Assembly: GCA_035536775.1 (NCBI GenBank)
Contig: DATLNM010000052.1
Location: forward strand, 1-64,000
DNA from: DATLNM01 sp035536775
GTDB lineage: Bacteria > Actinomycetota > CADDZG01 > WHSQ01
Length of the DNA stretch: 64,000 nt
Reading direction: 5' to 3'
The position numbers and the translations under genes were made by a program. The notes under the pieces were generated by a model. That model saw nothing but the letters and a program-made list of their open reading frames with translations, was not told the DNA's origin and did no database searches. Positions 1 through 8,428 of this stretch are shown in pieces; position 1 is the stretch's first letter; every line of letters starts with the position of its first letter.

Positions 1-297
1 ACTCCCGATTCGGTTCGCCGGACCTGCTCCGGTGTCCGGCTCGCGCGCCGTCCCTCCGTCGCGAATGTCGTCGAAGAAGCGGGCTGCACGCATTTCGGAA
101 CCGGCCCCGCCTCTCCTGACTTCTCGGTTGCCGTTTCGGCGGCTCCCTCGAGCCTCGCGCCCGGCGCCCAGGTGAGCGTGACCGTCTCGAACCAGGTCGA
201 TCTCGGGCTCACCGGCTTGTTGTTGTCCGTCGTCGGGATCGATGAGAGCTATGCCAGCCCAACCCTGTCGGCAACCGCCGTAGCCATAGAGGAGTGA
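1..297 (+). CDS. TadE/TadG-like pilus-assembly pseudopilin, C-terminal part (5' truncated)
   Basis: The open frame runs from base 1 to a TGA at 295-297, giving 98 visible residues; the start lies outside the window. The visible end reads as alternating short beta strands (SVTVSNQVDLGL, then LSATAVAIEE). That ending is typical of the extracytoplasmic half of TadE/TadG-type minor pilins, which finish in an Ala/Met/Glu-rich strand. It lies 7 bases before cpaB, as expected in a Tad locus. The N-terminal membrane helix that would confirm the family is not visible, so the call rests on context plus this end pattern. Confidence 0.55.
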   Translation, partial: TPDSVRRTCSGVRLARRPSVANVVEEAGCTHFGTGPASPDFSVAVSAAPSSLAPGAQVSVTVSNQVDLGLTGLLLSVVGIDESYASPTLSATAVAIEE

Positions 298-304
298 TGC
301 GGAG

Positions 305-1099
305 ATGAAGAAGCTGAACGTGACCATCATCATCGGACTGTTGACGACGATCCTCGGCGCCGGCCTCGTGTTTGCCTACGGCAGGGGGATCGAGAATCGA
401 ATCGCGGAGGGCAAGCGGATGGTCGACGTCCTGGTCGCGACCGAGGCACTGCCCGCGGGCGTACCCGTTGCCGACCTCGCCGACAAGGTCCAGCTGCGAA
501 AGGTTCCCGCAGCCTATGTCGAGGATGGCGCGCTCGAAGACCTCGAAGACGTGTCCTCGATGGTGCTGGGTGGTCCTGTGGCTGAGGGTGGGCAGATCTC
601 ACGCTCTGGGTTCTCTGTGCCCGGGGAGCTCGCGGTGCTTGCGCCGGAGAAGGGGATGCTTGCGCTCGCCGTCGGAGTCGACCTCTCTCCGGGCGTAGCG
701 CGCTACCTGGAACCCGGCGACACGGTCGACGTCTTCGTCACCTACCGGCAGGTCTCGGCTCCGGCGTCATCCGGCGCGACAGAAACGAGCTCCCAGCAAG
801 GCGCGTCTTCGGAGGCGATGAACCGGACGAAGCTGTTCTCAACAGGGATCCGGGTGCTGTCCGTCAACGTCGCCGCGGTTCGATCCACGGATGGTTCGAC
901 GGCGGCAGAGGATGGCGTTGCCACCGAGGGTGTCACCGTGGTGCTCGAGGTTCCGCCCGAGGAGGCCGAGCGGATCGTCAATGCGGTCACACTCGGCGAG
1001 ATCTACCTCGCCATGTCGGCGTCGGGTGAGAGCCACCGCACCCCCAACGGAGTGACCCCCGACGACGTCGTGTCGGCGAACTCCGGGGGGTCGCGATGA
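305..1099 (+). CDS. cpaB: Flp pilus assembly protein CpaB/RcpC
   Basis: This 264-residue protein has one N-terminal membrane helix (about residues 7-25, VTIIIGLLTTILGAGLVFAY) followed by a SAF/CpaB domain. The segment VLVATEALPAGVPVADLADK near residue 42 is the typical SAF opening. CpaB proteins sit in the periplasm or cell-wall zone and help gate or stabilise the Tad secretion channel. A GGAG-type ribosome site spans the end of the preceding gene. The last four bases overlap cpaE (ATGA), showing translational coupling. The tail from residue 150 is Ser/Thr-rich and low in complexity. Confidence 0.87.
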   Translation: MKKLNVTIIIGLLTTILGAGLVFAYGRGIENRIAEGKRMVDVLVATEALPAGVPVADLADKVQLRKVPAAYVEDGALEDLEDVSSMVLGGPVAEGGQISRSGFSVPGELAVLAPEKGMLALAVGVDLSPGVARYLEPGDTVDVFVTYRQVSAPASSGATETSSQQGASSEAMNRTKLFSTGIRVLSVNVAAVRSTDGSTAAEDGVATEGVTVVLEVPPEEAERIVNAVTLGEIYLAMSASGESHRTPNGVTPDDVVSANSGGSR

Positions 1100-1965
1100 C
1101 CGATTCGCGACTCATCACCATCGCGTCCGCTACGGGTGGTTGTGGGAAGACGTTCTTCGCGACCAATGCTGCGGCGGACCTCGCGGCGCGCACGGATGGC
1201 GGTGTCCTGCTCATGGATCTCGACTTGCAATTCGGCGAGGTGGCGGTTGCGCTTCAGATGCGTCCGCAGCACTCGATCATCGATGGGTTGTTCGGACGCG
1301 ATCGCCAGCCCTTGCCCCCAGAGACCACCGAAGCGGTCTTCGATGAGCTCGTCACTCAGCACTCGGCAGGCTTCGATGTCCTATCGGCTCCTTCGGATCC
1401 TGCCGACGCAGATCTGGTGGGAGAAGGCGAGATCCGTCGGATCCTCGATATCGCGACCGCTCGTTATGCCATCGTCATCGTAGATACGCCGCCGGCGCTG
1501 ACCGAGGTGGTCTTGGAGGTTCTCGACCGCAGCGACGTCATCATCGTGATGGCCTCGCTCGATGTACCCAGCTTGAAGAATCTGTCCGTCTACCTGAGGA
1601 CGCTTCAGCGTCTCGACGTCGCCGACGATCGCATCGGTCTCGTGCTCAACAAGGTCGAGAGCGATGTCGGGATAGATGTGGATCAGGCCCAGGAGCTCTT
1701 CGACGGCCGGTTCGCCGGGGTCATCTCACATGATCGCGCAGTGTCGCGAACGATCAACCTCGGCACCGTGCTCGTCGACGCCCAGCCGCGCATGAAGGTT
1801 GCCCGTCAGGTGTCCCAGTCGATCAGAGCCCTGCTGCCCGATGCCATCGCAGCAGCCGAGACCGAGCGCGTCGCACGGTCTGTCGCGCGAGCAACAGGCT
1901 CGTGGCGACGCCGAGGCTCGACGATGCGCGCCACTGCCACGGAGGTGAGCCATGAAACTGTCTGA
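1096..1965 (+). CDS. cpaE: Tad pilus localisation ATPase CpaE/TadZ-like (ParA/MinD family)
   Basis: The 289-residue protein is a P-loop ATPase of the ParA/MinD group. A deviant Walker A motif, ATGGCGKTFFATNAA, starts near residue 12. The D-L-D-L-Q-F-G segment (about residues 43-49) and the VDTPP switch (about residue 130) are also present. CpaE/TadZ proteins position the Tad machinery at the pole. There is no N-terminal receiver-like domain, so this is the short, ATPase-only form. The start overlaps cpaB by 4 bases and the end overlaps cpaF by 14 bases. Confidence 0.87.
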   Translation: MTDSRLITIASATGGCGKTFFATNAAADLAARTDGGVLLMDLDLQFGEVAVALQMRPQHSIIDGLFGRDRQPLPPETTEAVFDELVTQHSAGFDVLSAPSDPADADLVGEGEIRRILDIATARYAIVIVDTPPALTEVVLEVLDRSDVIIVMASLDVPSLKNLSVYLRTLQRLDVADDRIGLVLNKVESDVGIDVDQAQELFDGRFAGVISHDRAVSRTINLGTVLVDAQPRMKVARQVSQSIRALLPDAIAAAETERVARSVARATGSWRRRGSTMRATATEVSHETV

Positions 1966-3346
1966 GCGCTTGGCGACGGTTCCCGAGCCTCGCAAAGGGC
2001 CCCGCCCCAAGAGCGCCCCCGTCGCAGCGGCGGAGCCCCCTGCTCGCACCGCGCACGTGACCCTCGCCCCGCACGTCGATGAGACTCTGGAAGAGCTCAA
2101 GGCTGCGGTGCGTAGCGCAGTCGTGGCTGAGCTCGGTCCCGGTCTCTCGTCGGGAGCGGTCTCTGAAGATCAGCTCCGGACGCGCGTCGAATACCACTTG
2201 GCCGACAACGTGTCTTCGTTCAGTGTCAGCGTCGGACCCAGCGAGCGCGCGATCTTCATCTCCGAGGTGCTTGCCGACATGCTCGGCTGGGGCCCGCTCG
2301 AGGCCGTCATGGCGGACCCCACGATCACCGAGATCATGTGCAACGCCCACGACGACGTCTGGGTCGAGCGCGAGGGCCGGCTCGAGCCTGCCGATGTTCA
2401 TTTCTCAGGACCGGGTCCGTATCGCCAGGTCATCGATCGGATGCTGGCGGTCGCCGGACGCAGGATCGATGAGTCTTCGCCCATGGCCGACGGCAGGCTT
2501 GCCGATGGGAGCAGGATCAACGCGATCATCCCGCCGCTCGTCGTCGGAGAAGCTGTACTGACGATCCGCCGCTTCCCGGAGGTTGCCCTCACCATGGACG
2601 ACCTCATCGCGAAGGACACACTTAGTCCGGCAGCTGCAACATTCCTCGAGGCCGCCGTCCATGGCCGCTTGAACATCCTCGTCAGCGGCGGTACCGGCAC
2701 CGGCAAGACCACGATGCTGAACGTCCTCACGAGCTTCATCCCCGAGGGCGAGCGGGTCGTGACGATCGAGGACTCCGCCGAGCTGAGACTCGAGCGTGCC
2801 CACAAGGTCCGTCTCGAGGCGCGCCCCGCGAACATCGAGGGAGCCGGCGAGGTGTCGATCCGCGACCTTGTCAGGAACGCGCTCCGGATGCGGCCCGATC
2901 GCATCGTCGTCGGGGAGGTGAGGGGCGGAGAGGCTCTCGACATGCTCCAGGCGATGAACACGGGGCACGAGGGATCGCTCACGACCGTCCACGCGAACAC
3001 CGCGCGCGACGCCATCACCAGGATAGAAACGATGGTTCTCTTCGCCGGGATGGATCTTCCGCTGCGCGCGGTGAGGGAGCAGATCGCAAGCGCCGTCGAC
3101 CTTGTCGTTCAGCTCGAGCGGCGCGCGGACGGCGCACGTATCGTCGAACGGATCACCGAGATCCAGGGTCGTGAAGGTGATGTCGTCACCATGCAGGACG
3201 TTTTCGGCAGGGTTGGCGCGTCCGCAGCTCTCCTTCCGACGGGTCTGCGCCCGAAGGTCGCTGAGAAGCTCGCAGCGCGCGGCGTTCCCTTGGCGCCGGC
3301 ATTGTTCCGTGCGGCCAAGGCCGCGCCGTCGAGGGCCAAGCGATGA
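1952..3346 (+). CDS. cpaF: Tad pilus assembly ATPase CpaF/TadA
   Basis: This 464-residue secretion ATPase of the type II/IV family powers pilus assembly. Walker A (SGGTGTGKTTML) lies around residues 245-256. The Asp box (VVTIEDSAEL) follows at about residue 270, then Walker B-like RIVVGEVRGGEALDMLQAM and the His box GHEGSLTTVHAN. All catalytic blocks expected in TadA are intact and the length is normal. The N-terminal 40 residues are Pro/Ala-rich and variable. It is translationally coupled to cpaE upstream and tadB downstream (ATGA overlap). Confidence 0.95.
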   Translation: MKLSERLATVPEPRKGPRPKSAPVAAAEPPARTAHVTLAPHVDETLEELKAAVRSAVVAELGPGLSSGAVSEDQLRTRVEYHLADNVSSFSVSVGPSERAIFISEVLADMLGWGPLEAVMADPTITEIMCNAHDDVWVEREGRLEPADVHFSGPGPYRQVIDRMLAVAGRRIDESSPMADGRLADGSRINAIIPPLVVGEAVLTIRRFPEVALTMDDLIAKDTLSPAAATFLEAAVHGRLNILVSGGTGTGKTTMLNVLTSFIPEGERVVTIEDSAELRLERAHKVRLEARPANIEGAGEVSIRDLVRNALRMRPDRIVVGEVRGGEALDMLQAMNTGHEGSLTTVHANTARDAITRIETMVLFAGMDLPLRAVREQIASAVDLVVQLERRADGARIVERITEIQGREGDVVTMQDVFGRVGASAALLPTGLRPKVAEKLAARGVPLAPALFRAAKAAPSRAKR

Positions 3347-4302
3347 CCCCCGTGATCCTGGGCGCGCTCATGGCCGGTATCGGCTTGTGCGTAGCGGTGA
3401 TCGCCATGCGTGCCCGTAAGGAACGGCGCGTAGGAGATCTGCGTGCAGTCCTCGAGATCGCTTACAGCACGCCGGTGACGTCGCCGCTCGAGACCGATGA
3501 GATATCGGGGTTGCTCGCTCGCTCGGGCGCCGTCGCCGATCGCGCACTGGGGCGCTCCAGCCTCTTCGGGGTCATCACCGATCGTGTCGAGCGCTCCGAC
3601 TGGAGCATCAGTCCCGGTGAGTTCGTTGCCCTGTCCGCAACCGCCGGGGTAGCGGGGCTTTTCTTCGGATGGCTCGCGGGTGGGCCGGCACTCGCGCTCC
3701 TCCTGACCGGTACCGGTTTGGTGGTGCCTGGGATGCTCGTGAAGCGGGCCGTCGAACGAAGGAAGAAGCGCTTCGAGGCCCAGTTCCCTGATGTGCTCGA
3801 TCTCATGGGAGCCGGACTGGAGGCCGGAGCAGGGGTCGCCCAAGCCCTCGAACTCGTGGTCTCGGAGGCCGAGGATCCCGCGCGCACCGAGTTCGGCAGG
3901 GCGCTCGCCGCGACGCGCCTGGGGTCGTCGCTCGGCGAGGCACTCTCGGAGATGTCGACCCGAATCGGCTCCCGTGATCTTCAGTGGACCGTCCACGCGA
4001 TCACCGTCCAGCAGCAGACCGGCGGTCGCCTCGCCGACGTGCTCCGCACGGTCGCCGGATTCATGCGGGCGCGCGACGAGATTCGCCGCGAGCTCAACGC
4101 ACTCGTCGCCGAGGGGAAACTGTCCGCGTACGTTCTCGGCGGGCTTCCTTTCATGATCGCTGCGTTCCTTCTCGTGTTCAATCCCGACTATCTGCGCCCG
4201 CTGTACACGACGGTCCCCGGCTTCGTGATGATGGGACTCGCTTCGGTCCTGATGGTCATCGGATTCTTCGTCATGTCGCGCATCATCAAGGTGGAGGTGT
4301 GA
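3343..4302 (+). CDS. tadB: Tad pilus inner-membrane platform protein TadB
   Basis: A 319-residue type II secretion F-domain protein. It has N-terminal helices (residues 1-20 and about 100-135), a cytoplasmic F domain centred on FPDVLDLMGAGLEAGAGVAQAL, and C-terminal helices from about residue 265. The pattern matches TadB, which forms the membrane platform with TadC under the CpaF ATPase. It overlaps cpaF by 4 bases and tadC starts 4 bases after its stop. Confidence 0.9.
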   Translation: MTPVILGALMAGIGLCVAVIAMRARKERRVGDLRAVLEIAYSTPVTSPLETDEISGLLARSGAVADRALGRSSLFGVITDRVERSDWSISPGEFVALSATAGVAGLFFGWLAGGPALALLLTGTGLVVPGMLVKRAVERRKKRFEAQFPDVLDLMGAGLEAGAGVAQALELVVSEAEDPARTEFGRALAATRLGSSLGEALSEMSTRIGSRDLQWTVHAITVQQQTGGRLADVLRTVAGFMRARDEIRRELNALVAEGKLSAYVLGGLPFMIAAFLLVFNPDYLRPLYTTVPGFVMMGLASVLMVIGFFVMSRIIKVEV

Positions 4303-4306
4303 GCCG

Positions 4307-5188
4307 ATGATCCTCTACGTCGCCGCAGTCATGGTCGGTCTCGGGCTTGCCACGTTCAGCGTCGCGCTCGCCGCCGCCCGCAGAGAACAGGCCGCCTCGG
4401 CCCACATCGAGCAGGACGCCCCCGGCTCGGCCCAGCCCTTCGTCTACCGCGCGCTGGAGCCGGTGCTGGATGCGGCGGGACGCATGACGAGGCGTCTGTC
4501 GCCCGTGGGACGTCAGGGCCTGATCGCCCGCCGTATCACTTACGCCGGCCTCGAAGGCGTGGTCTCGCCGGACCGCATCATGTCGTACAAGGCAGTGTGC
4601 GCGGTGCTGTTCGGTGCCGTGGGATTCGTCGGCGCGCCCGGCTCGATCCCACCCCTGATGTGGGGTCTAGCGATCGGTGCCGCAGCATCCTTCGCGCCGG
4701 ACCTTCTCCTCGACTCTCGCGCCCGGACGCGCCAGGGTCAGATCGCGCGCGATCTACCGGAAGCCCTCGACCTCATGGCGATCACCGTCGAAGCCGGGCT
4801 CGGTCTCGAGCAGGCTCTCAGCCTCGTCACCGAGAAGCTCGAAGGACCGCTGGGGGCCGAATGCAACCGGATGTTGCGCGAGATCGAGCTCGGCGTCCCG
4901 CGTCATCGCGCGCTTCAGGATCTACGTGTGCGAACCGATGTCCCAGAACTCTCCGCCTTCGTCGCGGCCTTGATCCAAGCCGATCAGGTCGGCGCGCCCA
5001 TCGCCGATGTACTGAGGGTGCAAGCGGCACAGGTGCGCTTGAAGAGGCGCCAGCGGGCGCGCGAGCGAGCGGCTCAGACCCCGGTCAAGATCCTGTTCCC
5101 GGTCATCTTCTGCATCTTCCCGGCGCTGTTCGTCGTGACGATCGGACCCGGCGCGATCAACATCATGCGCACCCTGTTCCAGATCTGA
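4307..5188 (+). CDS. tadC: Tad pilus inner-membrane platform protein TadC
   Basis: A 293-residue type II secretion F-domain protein, partner of TadB. The helices and the F-domain motif LPEALDLMAITVEAGLGLEQAL (about residues 150-170) are clear. The C-terminus KILFPVIFCIFPALFVVTIGP is the characteristic TadC terminal membrane helix. It is the last gene of the Tad operon here; its stop lies one base from the convergent stop of the next gene. The prepilin, prepilin peptidase and TadD must lie upstream of the window or elsewhere. Confidence 0.9.
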   Translation: MILYVAAVMVGLGLATFSVALAAARREQAASAHIEQDAPGSAQPFVYRALEPVLDAAGRMTRRLSPVGRQGLIARRITYAGLEGVVSPDRIMSYKAVCAVLFGAVGFVGAPGSIPPLMWGLAIGAAASFAPDLLLDSRARTRQGQIARDLPEALDLMAITVEAGLGLEQALSLVTEKLEGPLGAECNRMLREIELGVPRHRALQDLRVRTDVPELSAFVAALIQADQVGAPIADVLRVQAAQVRLKRRQRARERAAQTPVKILFPVIFCIFPALFVVTIGPGAINIMRTLFQI

Positions 5189-5189
5189 G

Positions 5190-5621
5190 TCAAGCCTTTT
5201 CTACCGCCCAATCGACGGTGATCTCGGGCTCGCCCTCGAGGTTGCAGTAGACGACCGTGTACTTGCCCTTCTCGAGCAGCATGTCGAGGTTCTCAGCAGA
5301 GTTGACATCGCCGCCGTCGGTGCCGAAGACGACCTCGCCATCGGCGTCGTGCAGCTCCATCGCCCAATCGAGCAGGTTATGAGATGTCAGGACCAGACGG
5401 GATGTCTTCTTGAGCACCACTTCGTAAGAGTTGACGTCCCCGGGCGCGCTGGGGAGTTGCCCGTGACAATGCCGCTCGGCCGGCTCAGGTGTCGAGGTTG
5501 GGTCGGGCGAGAGATCGGTGAACGTCCAGGTGCCCTCGGTGGCGGGCTTCGCCCGCGCTGGGCCAGGGATGACGGCGGCGAGTGCGATCACGATGCAGAG
5601 AAGCGCCCGAGCCCGATGCAC
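5190..5621 (-). CDS. small secreted protein with PPC-like beta-sandwich domain, function unknown
   Basis: This 143-residue protein has a clear Sec signal peptide (ALLCIVIALAAVIPGPARA, cleavage near residue 24). After a Pro/Thr-rich spacer there is a beta-rich domain. The pattern SYEVVLKKTSRLVLTS, then MELHDADGEVVF, then KGKYTVVYCNLEGE resembles the bacterial pre-peptidase C-terminal (PPC) fold, which is often an appended carbohydrate- or protein-binding unit. Two Cys (in RHCHG and VYCNL) could form a disulfide. It converges on tadC with a 1-base gap. The domain assignment is by pattern only. Confidence 0.6.
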   Translation of the reverse strand: MHRARALLCIVIALAAVIPGPARAKPATEGTWTFTDLSPDPTSTPEPAERHCHGQLPSAPGDVNSYEVVLKKTSRLVLTSHNLLDWAMELHDADGEVVFGTDGGDVNSAENLDMLLEKGKYTVVYCNLEGEPEITVDWAVEKA

Positions 5622-5669
5622 GGCTCTATCTTGCCCCGAAGGGAGGCCGGGGTCTAGTCGCGCGGGGGG

Positions 5670-5846
5670 TCAGTCCTCGCGTCCGAGGAAGAACCACATG
5701 ATGAAGCCGGTAACGACAAGCATCACCGCGAACCAGATGAACGCGATCCCGCCCTGGCGGCCCGCGTTCACACCTGGATTCGAGCACGCTCCGAGTAGCA
5801 GAGCGGCGACGGCGATGAGCGTGTTGAAAGCTGCTCTGGAGCGCAT
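5670..5846 (-). CDS. 58-residue lipoprotein/membrane peptide at the end of the bc-complex operon
   Basis: The minus-strand frame starts ATG at 5846 and stops at 5670. The N-terminus (FNTLIAVAALLLGACSNPG) is a lipoprotein signal with lipobox LGAC, so the mature N-terminal Cys would be residue 21. The mature part is one hydrophobic helix (GGIAFIWFAVMLVVTGFIMWF) ending in LGRED. The peptide would be anchored both by lipid and by a helix. Its start lies 3 bases from the stop of the upstream gene, so it should be co-translated with the bc-complex operon. It may be a small supernumerary subunit. I recognise no family. Confidence 0.65.
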   Translation of the reverse strand: MRSRAAFNTLIAVAALLLGACSNPGVNAGRQGGIAFIWFAVMLVVTGFIMWFFLGRED

Positions 5847-5849
5847 GAG

Positions 5850-6548
5850 CTAGGCCGCCTTTCCGTCATCGCGCTTCTTGGCCCGCCGCTCGATGAGGCT
5901 CAGCCCGAGGAGGTGGGCCACGAACACGACGAAGGTGCCCGCGGTGATCAGACGCGCCTTGCCAAGTGGGTTCCCGGGGTCGTACTCCATCACCACGACC
6001 ACGCGGGCATCGGGATCAGGGTCGTCTTCTGACGGCTGCACACCCTCTGCCAGCGGAACCGGCTCGAACGTCACTGCTCCGTAAGTGACTCCGTTGACCT
6101 CGATGAGTCGCGCGAGCTCGCGGTTGGCCTTGGCCTGGCTCGTGCTCGTGAACTCGTCGATCTTCTCGTCCTCGATGGCCTTCTCGAGAACTTCGGTTGC
6201 ATCGCCCTCGAGCTCGCCGGCCTGGGTAATCTGAAGGGTGTCTTCGGCGTCGGGCTCATGCCACCCCCCGCCGTCTGGATATTGGGAGGCCGCGGAGAAG
6301 TCGATCTGATCCGCGGTCGGCGCGATCCCTACGTTGCCCCACGACGGCAACACACCAACGGGGCCGAGCGGAGTGCCGACCGACCACACGACGCCCATCA
6401 GGAGGATGAAGGCGAGCGTGACACTCGCCGAGACGAAGTACGCGAGGCGCGCGCCGAGCACCAGCGCGAGAAGGAGCCAGATGCTCCCGCAGAACACGAT
6501 CAGAGCGGCGATGAATCCGGCGATCCCCTGAACGAAAACGCTGTCCAC
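5850..6548 (-). CDS. membrane protein of the bc-complex operon, unknown function
   Basis: The protein has 232 residues with a GTG start overlapping the cytochrome c stop by one base (TAGTG). Two N-terminal helices lie at about residues 8-35 and 38-58, and one C-terminal helix at about 197-217 precedes a basic tail (ERRAKKRDDGK). Between them is an acidic extracytoplasmic domain of about 130 residues with no haem-binding or metal motif. The position, directly after the di-haem cytochrome c, suggests an accessory subunit or assembly factor. No recognised family. Confidence 0.6.
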   Translation of the reverse strand: MDSVFVQGIAGFIAALIVFCGSIWLLLALVLGARLAYFVSASVTLAFILLMGVVWSVGTPLGPVGVLPSWGNVGIAPTADQIDFSAASQYPDGGGWHEPDAEDTLQITQAGELEGDATEVLEKAIEDEKIDEFTSTSQAKANRELARLIEVNGVTYGAVTFEPVPLAEGVQPSEDDPDPDARVVVVMEYDPGNPLGKARLITAGTFVVFVAHLLGLSLIERRAKKRDDGKAA

Positions 6549-7558
6549 TAAAGGCTCCGCTCGTATTCCATGACCGCGCGGATCTGTTCGTCGGTCAGGG
6601 GGTAGGGCGGGATCGGGATCCCCTGCGTGGGGGCCTCGCCGAACGCCGGCATGAACCCGAAGCGTCGACCGTTACGGATCGTGAGGAAGTGGAGGTCATC
6701 GCTCAGGGACGCCGCGTTCCCTTTCCACAATGGCATCCCTTGGTAGACGATGTTGAGGACGTCACCGGTATCGCTGTCGGTCTGGGTCTCCGCACCGCCA
6801 TCGCGCCCGTTGCCCTGCGGCCCGTGGCAGACCGCGCAGCGCGCCTCGAATATCTCTTGGCCGGTCGCGTCGTCGGCCAGCTCCTCGGGCGGCTCCTGAT
6901 TGCCGGGCAACGTCTTCAACCACAGGATCACGTCGCTCACCATCGCGGACGTCATCGGCCCTCCGTACTGCACACCCCAGGCAGGCATGGGGGTTCCGGG
7001 CCGTCCGCGCTCGATGGTGAACCGGATCACCTCTTCGTCCCACCTGGTGAACACGTTGTTCAGTGGCGGCGCTTTGTAGATCACGGTTTCGCTTGTGGCC
7101 GGGTCGACGAACTTCACTGTGCCGCCGCCGGCGTCACCGCCGTGGCACGAGGCGCAGTTCATCCCGAGCGCGACACCCTCTTCGATCTCCTTGAACTCAA
7201 CCGCGCCGACGCCCTCGGGCAACACCGCGGGCGGCTTGAAGATGAGGCTGCCGCGGTGCACCGACTCCTCGTCGAAGCGCTCTTGGAACGCCTCCTGGCG
7301 GGTCGCCTCGGGGAACCAATAGACCGACATCACGACGACCGACAAGACGGTGAAGACAACGCCGCCAAGTTGGATGCGGAACAGCCGTGGACCTTCGAGG
7401 ACCTCGTCCGGCGCGCCGGGACGCAGCGCGCGGGGGATGCCTAAGTTCGAGAGTGCGCGAGATCCCGGTCGTCCCGTGCGGGCCAGGAAGATCCCCCACA
7501 GCAGCGCCGCCGGCAGCAGAACGACGAGCGCCAGAACGAACACATCGGTGCGACTCAT
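6548..7558 (-). CDS. qcrC: membrane-anchored di-haem cytochrome c of the menaquinol:cytochrome c reductase
   Basis: A 336-residue protein with two N-terminal helices (residues 5-25 and about 48-68) and two class-I cytochrome c domains. The first haem motif is CASCH (about residue 137) and the second CAVCH (about residue 242). Met ligands are probably in MPAWG and MPAFG. The di-haem form corresponds to the cytochrome c subunit of actinobacterial-type bc complexes (QcrC), which passes electrons from the Rieske protein toward the caa3 oxidase. It lies 21 bases after the Rieske gene. Confidence 0.85.
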   Translation of the reverse strand: MSRTDVFVLALVVLLPAALLWGIFLARTGRPGSRALSNLGIPRALRPGAPDEVLEGPRLFRIQLGGVVFTVLSVVVMSVYWFPEATRQEAFQERFDEESVHRGSLIFKPPAVLPEGVGAVEFKEIEEGVALGMNCASCHGGDAGGGTVKFVDPATSETVIYKAPPLNNVFTRWDEEVIRFTIERGRPGTPMPAWGVQYGGPMTSAMVSDVILWLKTLPGNQEPPEELADDATGQEIFEARCAVCHGPQGNGRDGGAETQTDSDTGDVLNIVYQGMPLWKGNAASLSDDLHFLTIRNGRRFGFMPAFGEAPTQGIPIPPYPLTDEQIRAVMEYERSL

Positions 7559-7579
7559 ATGTCGGTCCGGCTCCTCGGG

Positions 7580-8395
7580 CTAGGTGGGCACACAGAAGGA
7601 TCCAACAGGCTCGGCGAACTGCTCCCATGTGTTGGTCCCGCGCGGCGGGCCGTCTTGGCGCGCTCCGGTGTCGACGACGACCTTGCCGTCTTCGATCGTC
7701 AACGGGAAACGGTCGAGCCCGCGCGGGGCGGGACCGCCGTAGAACTCGCCGCTCAGCCGATACTTCGAGCCGTGGCACGGGCACTCGAACAACAGCGATG
7801 TGTCGCAGAACGGGACCGAGCATCCGAGGTGGACGCACTTGCGGTACAGAGCCTGCATCTTGGCTTCCTGCGCGCCAACTGCGAGGTAGACGGGAGCGTC
7901 GCCGGTGCCCTCGTAGTAGGTGAGCCAGAAACGCCCCTCCGCGATGAACAGAGGCTTGAACGCCGGAGGCCCCACCTGTGCGAGGAGGTCCTCGTACTGT
8001 CCGACAGTGATCTTGGTCCCGAATCCGCCGGTCAGCTTGGGCCACAGGAACGACAGCGAGCTCATCCCGAACACACCGAGGAACACCGAGAACGACGCGG
8101 TCCATGCGCGGTTCAGGAACTGGCGTCTCGATACCGCGAGCTGTTCAAGGGTCAGAGGTTTGCGCTGTTTCGGCGGAACCTTCTCGACGGTGACCTTGTC
8201 GTCGCCGCCTTCGAGCGCGGTGACGGGTGTGTGGCCTGCACCGGTTTGTACCGACGCCTGCTCGATCGACATCGCGTCGGCCTCACGCGCAGCAGCAGCT
8301 TTTCGCTGACGCCGGATCGTTACGTTGGCCATGAACAGCCCCCACGCGGCGACGCTCACGGCGACGATGATCAGCGCGATCGTTGTCGGACTCAT
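7580..8395 (-). CDS. qcrA: Rieske [2Fe-2S] iron-sulfur subunit of the bc complex
   Basis: This 271-residue protein carries the Rieske ligands in CVHLGC (about residue 187) and CPCHGS (about residue 206). It has an N-terminal helix (TIALIIVAVSVAAWGLFMANV), a cytoplasmic loop and a twin-arginine-like stretch SRRQFLNRAW before a second hydrophobic helix (about residues 96-115). That layout suggests insertion by Sec followed by Tat export of the folded cluster domain, as known for actinobacterial QcrA, which has more than one helix. A CxxxC-like VPFC lies between the two motifs. Confidence 0.93.
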   Translation of the reverse strand: MSPTTIALIIVAVSVAAWGLFMANVTIRRQRKAAAAREADAMSIEQASVQTGAGHTPVTALEGGDDKVTVEKVPPKQRKPLTLEQLAVSRRQFLNRAWTASFSVFLGVFGMSSLSFLWPKLTGGFGTKITVGQYEDLLAQVGPPAFKPLFIAEGRFWLTYYEGTGDAPVYLAVGAQEAKMQALYRKCVHLGCSVPFCDTSLLFECPCHGSKYRLSGEFYGGPAPRGLDRFPLTIEDGKVVVDTGARQDGPPRGTNTWEQFAEPVGSFCVPT

Positions 8396-8428
8396 CGGCC
8401 GCTCCCTTCGTTCGTGGGCGCGTTGAGG

